64,000 bases of DNA from Micavibrio aeruginosavorus EPB (GTDB taxonomy: Bacteria > Pseudomonadota > Alphaproteobacteria > Micavibrionales > Micavibrionaceae), in assembly GCF_000348745.1 (NCBI RefSeq), contig NC_020812.1, positions 527,377 to 591,376 of the forward strand, written 5' to 3'. This document shows, one piece after another, positions 55,461-64,000 of this stretch (the stretch's first letter is position 1; each line of letters starts with the position of its first letter). A program made the translations under genes and the position numbers. Under the pieces are notes generated by a model. The model had not been told where the DNA came from. It ran no database searches and saw only the letters and a program-made list of their open reading frames with translations.

Positions 55461-55556
55461 TTTTGCGTGCGTTTGTAAAATTGCCCTCTTATTTTCGTCG
55501 GGGTGGGTCTGTGGCTTTAAATCTTTGTGAAAGTCTTTCCTGTACATTGGTGTAAG

Positions 55557-56921
55557 ATGTTTGCATTCATACGTAAGCTTTTGTTAAAGAACGACAAAAC
55601 ACATACTCTGCCGGCGTCTGCCCCGCGGAACGATGCGCGTTACGAAATTGAAAAGCAAAAAGCCCGATCCGGGTCGTTGGATGAACGGATGGCCATTGCC
55701 AGAAACCCGGAAACGCATCCTGAAATTCTCTATTATCTGGCCCAGACCGATCCGTCCGATGACGTGCGTCATGCCGTGGCCGAAAACCATTCAACCCCCT
55801 TGCAAGCCAGTTTGTTGATCGCGCGCGACTCCAGTGCGGATGTCCGGCTGGCTCTGGCCGAACGTCTGGTCCGTCTTCTGCCCAACCTGAGTCATGAGGA
55901 GCAGGCGGCGCTTTACGCGCACGCGGTTCAGACTCTCGGTCTGCTCGCGCTGGACGAAGTTCTGAAAATTCGTAAGGCGCTGTCGGCGACGCTGAAGGAC
56001 AAAGCCTATGCCCCGCCATCCGTCGTTTCGACTCTGGCACGGGACGTGGAACGAACCGTGGCGGAACCGATCTTGCGGTTTTGTGCGGCCGTTCCGGACG
56101 ACGTCTTGATCGATATTCTGAAAATGCATCCGGAGGGCTGGGCGTCCGAGGCGATCGCCGGACGTGACAGCATCAGCGGCGATGTGTCCGTTGCTGTGAT
56201 CGAACACGGGAGTACGGAGGCCGGAAAAACCCTGATCGAAAACAAGGGCGCGGACATTGGCCCCAGCCTGCTGCAAAAGATTATTGATCGGGCCCGCGAC
56301 TTGCCGGAATGGCAACGGTCGTTGGCCGACCACCGCACATTACCACCCGAGATGGCGGAGAAGCTGGCGGAATTTGCCAATGAATCCGTTCGTCTGATTC
56401 TGGTCCGCAGCGGCAAGTTTGACCGCCGCACGACGGAGGAGGTGGCCACGGCCTTTAAACGCCGCCTTGGCTACGCCGCCAACCAGTCGGATGATAAAAT
56501 TGTCGATGCTTCCGCCGATGAACCGGACCGGCGCGGATCACCGGACGGCAACTCGGTGAAGTCCGAAGAAGAACAATATGCCTATGCGTCCCGCATGGCC
56601 CGCGAAGGGCGCCTGGACGAAGATATGCTGTCCGATGCGCTGGCGATGCAGGATTATGATTTTATCTATGCCGCGATCAGCATCATGGGCCGGGTGACGC
56701 TGGCCGATGTGCGCCGCGTTTTCGCCCTGCGCGCACCCAAGCCCATTGTCGCCCTGTCGTGGAAGGCGGGGTTGAGCATGCGCATGGCTCTCCGCCTGCA
56801 GCAGGATATTGGCCGCGTCCCGCCGCGCCAATTGCTGTACCCCAAAGGGGGGACCGATTATCCGATGGATGAAGACGAGTTGCGCTGGCAACTGGAATTC
56901 CTTGGGCTGGAAGCGGCCTAA
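55557..56921 (+). CDS. DUF2336 domain protein
   Basis: A 454-aa cytosolic protein of the alphaproteobacterial DUF2336 family. Residues about 40-300 consist of HEAT-like helical repeats, for example ARNPETHPEILYYLAQTDPSDDVRHAVAEN and DSSADVRLALAERL. A C-terminal DUF2336-associated region follows (SRMAREGRLDEDMLSDALAMQDY). The function is unknown. ATG 55557 is preferred over an upstream GTG at 55527, because it gives a compact start; no strong ribosome site is seen. It sits between zapE and mdh. Confidence 0.85.
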   Translation: MFAFIRKLLLKNDKTHTLPASAPRNDARYEIEKQKARSGSLDERMAIARNPETHPEILYYLAQTDPSDDVRHAVAENHSTPLQASLLIARDSSADVRLALAERLVRLLPNLSHEEQAALYAHAVQTLGLLALDEVLKIRKALSATLKDKAYAPPSVVSTLARDVERTVAEPILRFCAAVPDDVLIDILKMHPEGWASEAIAGRDSISGDVSVAVIEHGSTEAGKTLIENKGADIGPSLLQKIIDRARDLPEWQRSLADHRTLPPEMAEKLAEFANESVRLILVRSGKFDRRTTEEVATAFKRRLGYAANQSDDKIVDASADEPDRRGSPDGNSVKSEEEQYAYASRMAREGRLDEDMLSDALAMQDYDFIYAAISIMGRVTLADVRRVFALRAPKPIVALSWKAGLSMRMALRLQQDIGRVPPRQLLYPKGGTDYPMDEDELRWQLEFLGLEAA

Positions 56922-58016
<1,095 letters not shown>

Positions 58017-58043
58017 TCGCAGGTTTTTAAGGGTTTTTAGGGG

Positions 58044-58070
58044 AAAGGGGGCTTTATCAGCCCCCTTTTT
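58044..58070 (+). terminator. Intrinsic terminator of mdh
   Basis: AAAGGGGGC pairs with GCCCCCTTT around a 7-nt loop and ends in a T run. Confidence 0.9.
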
Positions 58071-58133
58071 CTTGCCAAATCGGGTGAAATTGGGCAGTGT
58101 TTAGACATAATAATAAAAATAAGAGGCAGGGCC

Positions 58134-59258
58134 GTGGGACACGTTCATATTCACAAAGATGTCGATCATTCGTCGCTTCCGCCGGATCTGGTGAAGCGTA
58201 AATTCAATTGCGCTGGGCGATTGTCAAACGATGTCTATGCCACCGGATTTGAACGGGTGCGGGCAAAGGCCGGCATGATGCCGGAACAGGCCGCGACGGC
58301 GATGGGTATAAAGGCCGAACACTATATGGCGCTGGAGCAGGGCAGCATCCGCCCCGGGCGTAAAACGATTGAAGATTTTTGCGCCGCCTTGCGCTGTCAT
58401 CCACTGGATCTTCAGGATGAGAAGGCTCATTCCCCCTTACCGCGTGTCATGGTCGAAATCTTACACGATCTGGCTAAGAACACCGCGGCCAACCGCTCGG
58501 ATCGTCGTCGCGCCGTAGATCGATTGCGCATGGAACATGAATGCGCCGCTTGGATGATGGATGCCCACGGTGATACGGGGTTGCATGTGTTGAAGATTGC
58601 CGAAGGTGCGGTTGATATGTCGGCCATGATGGGGGCGGTTGAGGGCGATGTGCGCCGCTGGATGCGCGCCGATGATCCACGCGGATTGATGGATATGGCG
58701 CTGGACCGTTATATTTTTGCGCTGGATGACATGGTGGGCGATCAATATGCTCTGATCAATCATTGCAAGGCCGTGTGCAACGAAAATTATGACGAGCTGT
58801 TGTCGTTTGGCCTGACGCTGTATGGGTCGAATAATTTTTTAACGGCTTTAAATCGTATGTGGGCCACAAGCCATGAGCACGGATTTGATCATGTCCGCCG
58901 TGTGGTCAATGATGTACCGGATATGTTTGGACCGATGCATGAACGTCTTTTCACGGCTGGTTCTGTAACGATTGATGGTGTGCGAATGGGTGTGCGTAAG
59001 GCTATTAATCGCATGCTGGATCACGCGGAAACGCATATAAAAATGTGCGATGCTGTGAATGGAAAAACGGGGATTTTTGATCGCATTCAATCCCTGAAAA
59101 GCCAGAAAGACGATATTCTTGCATGGCGTGGGTCATTAAAAACGCAAACCCTGTTGGCGTGGTGCGAAAATTATCGCCGTATTGATGTCGGTGCATTGGA
59201 TGCCGTGGATCGGGCGCTGGGTCGAAACAGATCAATCGCGCCAAAGACTCAACCGTAA
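58134..59258 (+). CDS. XRE-type helix-turn-helix protein with unknown C-terminal domain
   Basis: A 374-aa protein. A His-rich start (GHVHIHKDVDH) precedes an XRE DNA-binding domain at about residues 38-90 (RVRAKAGMMPEQAATAMGI, then MALEQGSIRPGRKTIEDFCAAL). The remaining 280 residues are helical, with no family that I recognise. The GTG start follows AGAGGCAGG. It lies between the mdh terminator and three minus-strand genes whose last member stops 3 bp from its own stop. It may regulate that cluster, which is inference from position only. Confidence 0.75.
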   Translation: MGHVHIHKDVDHSSLPPDLVKRKFNCAGRLSNDVYATGFERVRAKAGMMPEQAATAMGIKAEHYMALEQGSIRPGRKTIEDFCAALRCHPLDLQDEKAHSPLPRVMVEILHDLAKNTAANRSDRRRAVDRLRMEHECAAWMMDAHGDTGLHVLKIAEGAVDMSAMMGAVEGDVRRWMRADDPRGLMDMALDRYIFALDDMVGDQYALINHCKAVCNENYDELLSFGLTLYGSNNFLTALNRMWATSHEHGFDHVRRVVNDVPDMFGPMHERLFTAGSVTIDGVRMGVRKAINRMLDHAETHIKMCDAVNGKTGIFDRIQSLKSQKDDILAWRGSLKTQTLLAWCENYRRIDVGALDAVDRALGRNRSIAPKTQP

Positions 59259-59261
59259 AAA

Positions 59262-60224
59262 TCATGCGCCCGGTGTTAATGGGGCGGCGGGCGATGGGCG
59301 GAGCTGCTGGTCCATCGTTGTGTCGTTGTGTTGATGGTCGCCAAGGGTCGCAATAGAAAACGCGGTGCGCAATTCCGGTATATTGGCGCGCAATTCCCCT
59401 TCGGGCGCGTATGTTGCGGCGGCGCTTTTTCCGGGACGGCAGGCTTGTTCCTGAACATCTTCGATGATGGACAGCATTTTCTGACCCGTGGGGTCTTCCA
59501 GCTTCTTCTCAATCGCCTTTTCATAGGATGAGATCTGCTTGTCTGCGGATTTGTTTCCGGCGATGCCCTTGTTTGCGTCGACTTCCCAGCCGGATGCGGC
59601 TTTACCGTCCTGTAATTTCTGCGCGTTGCCGGGGCCGATATTATAACCGGCATAAACGATAGAGAAGCTGTCGGGTTCAGCGGGGTCAACGTCCAGTTTC
59701 TGGGCGATGTCCTTGCTGTAATATGCGGCGGTGTATGTTGCGGCCTCCGGCGCTTCTGCGCGCAAGGAATCGATCAGTTTCCCGTTGTCCCGGGCATAGG
59801 ATCTGATTTCCGGCCCGTCCATATCCTTGGCTTTGTCGTGGATTTTTTCGATTTTGTCGGCCTGTTTTTTCAAGCCTTGTGCATCCAACTGCTCGGCAAT
59901 TTCATCGCCGTTTTTGGCCAGCGTTTCAACAACGGCCACACGGCTGACCTGAAAATCACCTTTCACGCCTGTGGGGCTGGTCATGGTTGTATGGGTGCTG
60001 AATTCACTTTCGCGGCCCCACATCCCGACCAGCAATTCCGGCGCGACGCCACTGGCGGCGGCGGCATCGGGCAACACGCTCATGACGCGGGCCTGACGGT
60101 CGGTTAAATCGTTGGGAAGGGATTGGGGGGTGATAACACCGCCATCCTGAACCACGGCACGCGCGGGTGCGAAATCAATCGATTTCGGTGGGGCGGTGGG
60201 TTCGGTGTCTTTGTCTTTTGCCAT
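59262..60224 (-). CDS. Lytic-transglycosylase-like protein without signal peptide
   Basis: A 320-aa protein with SLT-like motifs: GRESEF (70-75) with Glu72 as the predicted catalytic acid, PTGVKGDFQV (84-93) in place of the GAxGLMQ loop, and YAGYNIGPGN (191-200) matching the AYNAGPGN motif. A charged helical insert separates the last two. No signal peptide or membrane segment is visible, and the N-terminus is Lys/Asp/Pro-rich. Peptidoglycan cleavage is inferred from the motifs. Export would need another route. It is the last gene of a three-gene minus-strand cluster. Confidence 0.7.
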   Translation of the reverse strand: MAKDKDTEPTAPPKSIDFAPARAVVQDGGVITPQSLPNDLTDRQARVMSVLPDAAAASGVAPELLVGMWGRESEFSTHTTMTSPTGVKGDFQVSRVAVVETLAKNGDEIAEQLDAQGLKKQADKIEKIHDKAKDMDGPEIRSYARDNGKLIDSLRAEAPEAATYTAAYYSKDIAQKLDVDPAEPDSFSIVYAGYNIGPGNAQKLQDGKAASGWEVDANKGIAGNKSADKQISSYEKAIEKKLEDPTGQKMLSIIEDVQEQACRPGKSAAATYAPEGELRANIPELRTAFSIATLGDHQHNDTTMDQQLRPSPAAPLTPGA

Positions 60225-60320
60225 GGGCGTGTACTCTGATGAATGCGGCGGTTGCTTCCCCTTTGTTGAATTCTTTTTTTTCGATCTGCGAACTATTGTA
60301 AACTCTAGACGTTAAGAAAT

Positions 60321-60351
60321 AAAAAACCCGCCGATGATTGGCGGGTTTTTT
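60321..60351 (-). terminator. Intrinsic terminator after the endolysin-like gene
   Basis: AAAAAACCCGCC pairs with GGCGGGTTTTTT around a 7-nt loop. It lies downstream of the 60382-61404 gene and upstream of the transglycosylase-like gene, suggesting separate transcription. Confidence 0.88.
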
Positions 60352-60381
60352 GAATATTTTTGGGTCCGTTATTGGATGGCC

Positions 60382-61404
60382 CTATTGAATAGCGAGGGCC
60401 GGAATAACCGGGGCTGGGCGTTGCGGATCGGGTGTTTGATCCTGTGCGGCGTCGATGCCTTGGGCCGGTTTGGCGAAGGCCAGGCTGACGGGTTGCGCAG
60501 ACACCTTCACGGCGCCATCCGGGTCGTATTTGTTGGCGGCGCTGCCCGTCTCGCGGGTCAGGTTATTGGCCACTTGCTGTTCCCGTTCGGCGCGCAAGAC
60601 GGCGACAACAGCTTGCGGCGGTACGTGGGCCTTGTTCAGTCCATCGCCATGGTAATAGCTTTTCCCAGCCATATCTTTTGGCAAGGATGCCCATTCCATG
60701 GACATATTGCGCATGAATTGGCTTTCGCTCATGTCACCGTTCAGGAATTTGCTCAGGCCGCGGCGTTCCATCAGAACACCAGCCATTTTATCCTGCATGT
60801 CCTGATCGAATTTTTCATTCCCGCTCAGGCCCATTTCACTTTTCAGGCCGCGCAGGGTTTTCTCGATAATCTGGTAACGGCCCGCAGCCGAGTTGCCCGG
60901 GTCATTGTTTTGCCAGGCCAGAACCTCGTTCACGGTCATGCCGGTGAAGTTGACATGGCGGTTGCCAAAGGCGGTGTTGTAGGATTGGCCGGTTTCGTTA
61001 TTTTTCCGGCTGTGCTCGCCCGTGGCGATCAGGTCCAAGAGGTTTTCCGGCGGGTTGAGCGCAATGGCACGGGCCTTGCTGAAATCTGTCTTGCTGAAAT
61101 CGGTGCGGCTTTCCCATTCGCCGCCATGCGCCTTCACATCATTGCGCCAGCCGCGATACTGGGTGTCATCCATACCCATGACGCCGGCGAACAATTTGTT
61201 CAGCCCGGTTTGGCCGCCGTTTTCGGGGTCCAGGAATGACATGAAATACATCAGGATTTGGGCCAGAACCTGTTGCAGGAATCCGAGCTGGCCATACCCC
61301 ATGGCCGGGGCGGCTTGCGGCCCGCCTTGCGCCAGCTTGCGCGGATCAACCCCGTTTTGTACGGGGGCGGGTTGGGCTGTGTTTTGTGTTGTATCTACCA
61401 CCAT
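60382..61404 (-). CDS. Lambda-endolysin-like (GH104-type) protein
   Basis: A 340-aa protein whose central part (about residues 120-265) resembles lambda R endolysin, a GH104 lytic transglycosylase. LLDLIATGEHS carries a candidate catalytic Glu130, SAAGRYQII (172-180) parallels the AGRYQ motif, QDKMAGVLMERRGL the KERGAL segment, and EWASLPK (237-243) the WASLP motif. An N-terminal 110-residue extension and a Pro/Ala-rich tail are unlike phage enzymes. There is no signal peptide. It carries a terminator downstream and lies between the SLT-like and coiled-coil genes. Confidence 0.7.
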   Translation of the reverse strand: MVVDTTQNTAQPAPVQNGVDPRKLAQGGPQAAPAMGYGQLGFLQQVLAQILMYFMSFLDPENGGQTGLNKLFAGVMGMDDTQYRGWRNDVKAHGGEWESRTDFSKTDFSKARAIALNPPENLLDLIATGEHSRKNNETGQSYNTAFGNRHVNFTGMTVNEVLAWQNNDPGNSAAGRYQIIEKTLRGLKSEMGLSGNEKFDQDMQDKMAGVLMERRGLSKFLNGDMSESQFMRNMSMEWASLPKDMAGKSYYHGDGLNKAHVPPQAVVAVLRAEREQQVANNLTRETGSAANKYDPDGAVKVSAQPVSLAFAKPAQGIDAAQDQTPDPQRPAPVIPALAIQ

Positions 61405-61523
61405 AGTCCTACACCCTTGTTTTTATTCTATTTATTGGGGCCTTTGTCAGGCTCTACCTGTCTGTGATTGCCCCCATAATATCGAAAAAGCCCCTGTTTT
61501 GTCAAACTTTTCCGGCCTTAATA

Positions 61524-63686
61524 TCACGCCATCCCCATGCTCATGCTTTGGCCGTTCAGGGCCGCGCGGCGGGTCTGTTCGGTCATGTCCATATCCGCGC
61601 CCGGCAGTTGCGGCGTCGCGGCGGCCGGTTGGTTCGGGCTGGCAGCGGCGGCAAAAGCACTGTTCATATCCATACCCGGATCAATGTCCGATTTCGCAGC
61701 GGATGTGCCCACGCGGCTGGTCGCGGTATCGTTGCCGGTCGATGCCACCATTTCACGTTCCGGCGCGACGCCATAGCGTTCGTCGATCAGACGCTTGGTG
61801 TTGTCCATGGAGGTCGAGACATAGGTGCGCAGGGATTCCGGCGTTTTATCCAGAATTTGCGTGCGGTTGATTTGCTGGCTCAAAATCTGTTCACGTGTGT
61901 CGGTGTTTTCAAGCCAGGCTTGATAATCATTCATTTGGCCAATTTGGGCATCGGCGCTGTTGTTGGCGTTTTCCAGTTTTTGCTGGGACTCGGCCAGATC
62001 TTTTTGCGCTTGTTCCAAATCTTTAATCGCATCCAGTTGTTCCTGTTGCGCGGCGGTCAGGTTGCCCTGTTTTTCGAGCAGATCGGCCTTGGCTTGGGCC
62101 AGGTCGTCTTTTGCAATTCCCAGCTCTTCAACTTTCTTCAGTTTCTCCTGAGCAAGGACTTCCCCAGCGTTAACAACGTTTTGCAATTCTGTTTGGTTTT
62201 TCGCAAGGTCGGCTTTCAAACTGCCAATTTCCTGACGAATGCCAACCATGCCTTCTTCGTAGTAACCGCGCAGTTCTTCAAGGCTGACACGGCGTTCGTT
62301 CAGTTGCTCATTTTCTGCTGTTTTTTCATTGACGGTATTTTGCGCTTGTTCGGCTTGCGTTTTGGCGTCGTCAATTTCGACGGTTTTGTCGATGAACTTG
62401 CCAAGGTTGTCGCCGCTTTTTTCTTTCAGGTTGCTGTAGCGTTCGAAAGAGGTCAGGGCGTTTGCGTTTTCGAGATCATCCTTGGCGATGTCTTTGACAT
62501 CGCCGTTTTGGTTGACGATCTGGCCTTGTTCGTTGACGAACAGCTTGTCGCCATTTTCCGGGTCGCGCGGTGCGTTGGCTTCCATCGCGTTCAGGCGGCG
62601 GAAGACCTCGGAGTTATCGGTCGCAACGGCCATCTGCTCTTCTTTGGCCGTATTCAATTTTTCCAGATTTTCTTCCAGGATCTGCTGGTTGGTTTCAACC
62701 ATGGCATCGTTCGCGGCCATCTGACCGTCTAACACGGTCATTTGTGCGTCGATCTGGTTGATTTCTTGTTGGGTGTTGGCTTCCTGCTCTTTCAGAACCT
62801 CAATCTGGCCGTTCAGCTGTTCGCCCTCGGCCTCCAGGATTGCGCGCTGTTCCGCGTTCTCCGCGATCTTTTGATCCAGAACAACAACCTCTTCGCTCAG
62901 GCGTTCGACGCGCTGTTCTGCCACTTGGACATTTTGTTCGGCTTCTTCTACTTCGCGTTCTGCCTGCGCGACACGTTCGTTGGCTTCATCCAAGCGTTTT
63001 TGGGCTTGTTCAACAGCCAGTTGGTTCTGACGAACGTTTTCTTCCAGCTGACGAATATATTGGCTGTAGCGAATCGCCTGTGCGGCGCGTTCTTTCTCTT
63101 TTTGCTCGGCCTGGGCTTGCCCGCCGCGGACGCTGTTGTTGACGGGGCCGGTCGTGCCCATGCGTTCGGCCAGCGTTTCCATGGCGTTTAATTCGCGCAA
63201 CCCCTTGTGCCCGTGCTGTGATTCATAAACGGCATCCATCACGTTTTCGGCGGCGATGGTGCGAGCATCCGGCGTTTTGGCCTGCGCTTCAAAAATCGGG
63301 CTGAGCGCTTCGATTTCAACCGTTTGTTTTTCCGCGGTGTTGGCACCGGCCGCCACATTATTATTCAGGGCGGGGCCTTGCGGCGACGGTGTGGCTTGAA
63401 TGTCTTTTATGTCGGCCGTCTGGGTGGCCAGGTCATCAATTGCGGCCGCATCCATCGGGCTGCTGATTTCATCCTGAATCGCTTGCGCCTGTTCGGCGGC
63501 ATTATTATCCAGCTCCATCGCGCGACGCGCTGATTGCAGGGGGGCGGTGTCGAACAACGCACGATCAGCCTCGGCACCCTTCATGCCGATTGTCGTGGTC
63601 GATTCATTGAAGATGCGGCGATAGGTGCCGCGTTCGACATCATATACAGCGTTGGTTTGGTTCGGTGTTTGGCCTGATTCTGCCAC
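61524..63686 (-). CDS. 720-residue coiled-coil protein, function unknown
   Basis: A large hydrophilic protein with no membrane segment or signal peptide. Residues about 190-430 and 475-620 are long Glu/Gln/Ala-rich heptads typical of coiled coil, for example VEQAQKRLDEANERVAQAER and DLEQAQKDLAESQQKLENAN. The N-terminal 190 residues are mixed and partly disordered; the C-terminal 100 are Ser/Thr/Ala/Pro-rich. The GTG start at 63686 has a GGGGGA site 8 bases upstream. I recognise no family. It could be a structural filament or a tether for the two hydrolase-like proteins. Confidence 0.75.
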   Translation of the reverse strand: MAESGQTPNQTNAVYDVERGTYRRIFNESTTTIGMKGAEADRALFDTAPLQSARRAMELDNNAAEQAQAIQDEISSPMDAAAIDDLATQTADIKDIQATPSPQGPALNNNVAAGANTAEKQTVEIEALSPIFEAQAKTPDARTIAAENVMDAVYESQHGHKGLRELNAMETLAERMGTTGPVNNSVRGGQAQAEQKEKERAAQAIRYSQYIRQLEENVRQNQLAVEQAQKRLDEANERVAQAEREVEEAEQNVQVAEQRVERLSEEVVVLDQKIAENAEQRAILEAEGEQLNGQIEVLKEQEANTQQEINQIDAQMTVLDGQMAANDAMVETNQQILEENLEKLNTAKEEQMAVATDNSEVFRRLNAMEANAPRDPENGDKLFVNEQGQIVNQNGDVKDIAKDDLENANALTSFERYSNLKEKSGDNLGKFIDKTVEIDDAKTQAEQAQNTVNEKTAENEQLNERRVSLEELRGYYEEGMVGIRQEIGSLKADLAKNQTELQNVVNAGEVLAQEKLKKVEELGIAKDDLAQAKADLLEKQGNLTAAQQEQLDAIKDLEQAQKDLAESQQKLENANNSADAQIGQMNDYQAWLENTDTREQILSQQINRTQILDKTPESLRTYVSTSMDNTKRLIDERYGVAPEREMVASTGNDTATSRVGTSAAKSDIDPGMDMNSAFAAAASPNQPAAATPQLPGADMDMTEQTRRAALNGQSMSMGMA

Positions 63687-63903
63687 TTCATATCCCCCGA
63701 GGTGTACTCACACGCCCCCATCATGCACAAAAACGAATAATATTATGTTAAAAGATCAAGTTTTATTAAAATTTTATCTATTTCATCAGGAAGATAGCCG
63801 GGGACAGCCGTGTGAAGCAGGGTTTGCGGCTTTGCAAAAGAGGGGCCGGGTGGTAAATCTTTCGGGTTAGTCTGATAACCCACCTGATCCAAACGGGGTC
63901 CAA

Positions 63904-64000
63904 ATGAATATTCATGAGTATCAAGGCAAAGCCCTGCTGAAAAAATACGGCGTTCTGGTGCCCGAGGGCATTCCAGCCATGACAGTGGCCGAGGCGGGCG
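63904..64000 (+). CDS. sucC: Succinyl-CoA synthetase beta subunit (5' part)
   Basis: The first 32 codons of SucC, the ATP-grasp subunit that makes succinate and ATP from succinyl-Co[18 protein letters not shown] and the following PEGIPAMT are the family's standard N-terminus. The gene runs off the window's right edge. The 217-bp gap before it contains no supported gene and must hold both its promoter and that of the divergent coiled-coil gene. Confidence 0.95.
   Translation, partial: MNIHEYQGKALLKKYGVLVPEGIPAMTVAEAG

Noticed and set aside
61464..62732. Plus-strand frame of about 420 codons opposite the coiled-coil gene
   Set aside because: Its Phe/Leu/Val-rich product is what the complement of Gln/Glu-rich codons gives. 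The minus-strand frame is longer, with a good ribosome site.
58134..63686. Interpretation of the mdh-sucC insert as a prophage remnant
   Set aside because: No integrase, capsid, tail, holin or attachment-site repeat is visible. Only one of the four proteins resembles a phage protein.
63745..63870. Small plus-strand frame (MLKDQVLLKFYLF...) before sucC
   Set aside because: Only about 41 codons, no ribosome site, and it occupies the expected promoter region of sucC.

Overview
The window is a gene-dense chromosomal segment of a Gram-negative alphaproteobacterium of moderate GC content. The evidence is gene content and order: tilS-ftsH-glmM, dgt divergent from erpA, a SPOR protein followed by nagZ-scpA-scpB-tatABC, infA-maf-RNase E/G beside tRNA-Phe, a UPF0262 gene after murA, a DUF2336 protein, an IalB-like protein, a CpdR-like receiver and a perfect CtrA box. 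A Micavibrio-like or Rhodospirillales-like host would fit, but that is inference and no marker here proves it. There are no insertion sequences, prophage integrases or CRISPR arrays.

Layout. 1-7.5 kb: tRNA lysidinylation (tilS), membrane proteolysis (ftsH), GlcN-6-P mutase (glmM), an aldo/keto reductase, a mini ankyrin protein and purA. 7.5-10.2 kb: a large membrane-anchored pseudokinase and a small membrane partner. 10.3-24.1 kb: a complete Tad/Flp pilus locus, comprising TadE-like and TadG-like minor pilins, Flp pilin behind a CtrA box, the prepilin peptidase, CpaB, CpaC secretin, CpaD, CpaE, CpaF, TadB and TadC, then convergent TadD and a second protein with the secretin N-domain. 24.2-29.6 kb: tRNA-Val, cpdR, glucokinase, a GT4 glycosyltransferase, a secreted propeller-like protein and an RluD-type pseudouridine synthase. 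29.6-36.8 kb: a candidate small RNA, a leucine-type amino-acid dehydrogenase, a YjbH-like outer-membrane protein, glpD-glpK separated by a REP-like element, and a tiny secreted YHYH-type protein. 36.9-42.2 kb: tRNA-Phe and a minus-strand housekeeping run (55-aa protein, dcd, murA, UPF0262, infA, maf, RNase E/G), then tRNA-Thr. 42.2-48.6 kb: IalB-like protein, a lipoprotein with a degenerate alpha/beta-hydrolase fold, a K+/H+ antiporter, xth, a lipoprotein, erpA and dgt. 48.7-56.9 kb: SPOR protein, nagZ, scpA, scpB, tatABC, zapE and a DUF2336 protein.

57.0-64.0 kb: mdh and the start of sucC, normally close neighbours in alphaproteobacteria, are separated here by about 5.8 kb. That insert carries an XRE-type regulator and three minus-strand genes: a lytic-transglycosylase-like protein, a lambda-endolysin-like (GH104-type) protein and a 720-residue coiled-coil protein. 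None has an obvious signal peptide.

How it fits together. The CtrA box before flp and the nearby cpdR suggest that pilus production follows the CtrA/CpdR cell-cycle circuit, as known for Caulobacter pilA. The mdh-sucC insert is the best candidate for an undescribed system: cytoplasmically made peptidoglycan-active proteins with a large coiled-coil partner. Other points of interest are a promoter-terminator-bounded RNA of about 260 nt, a 15-T homopolymer inside a minor pilin gene, and the pseudokinase.
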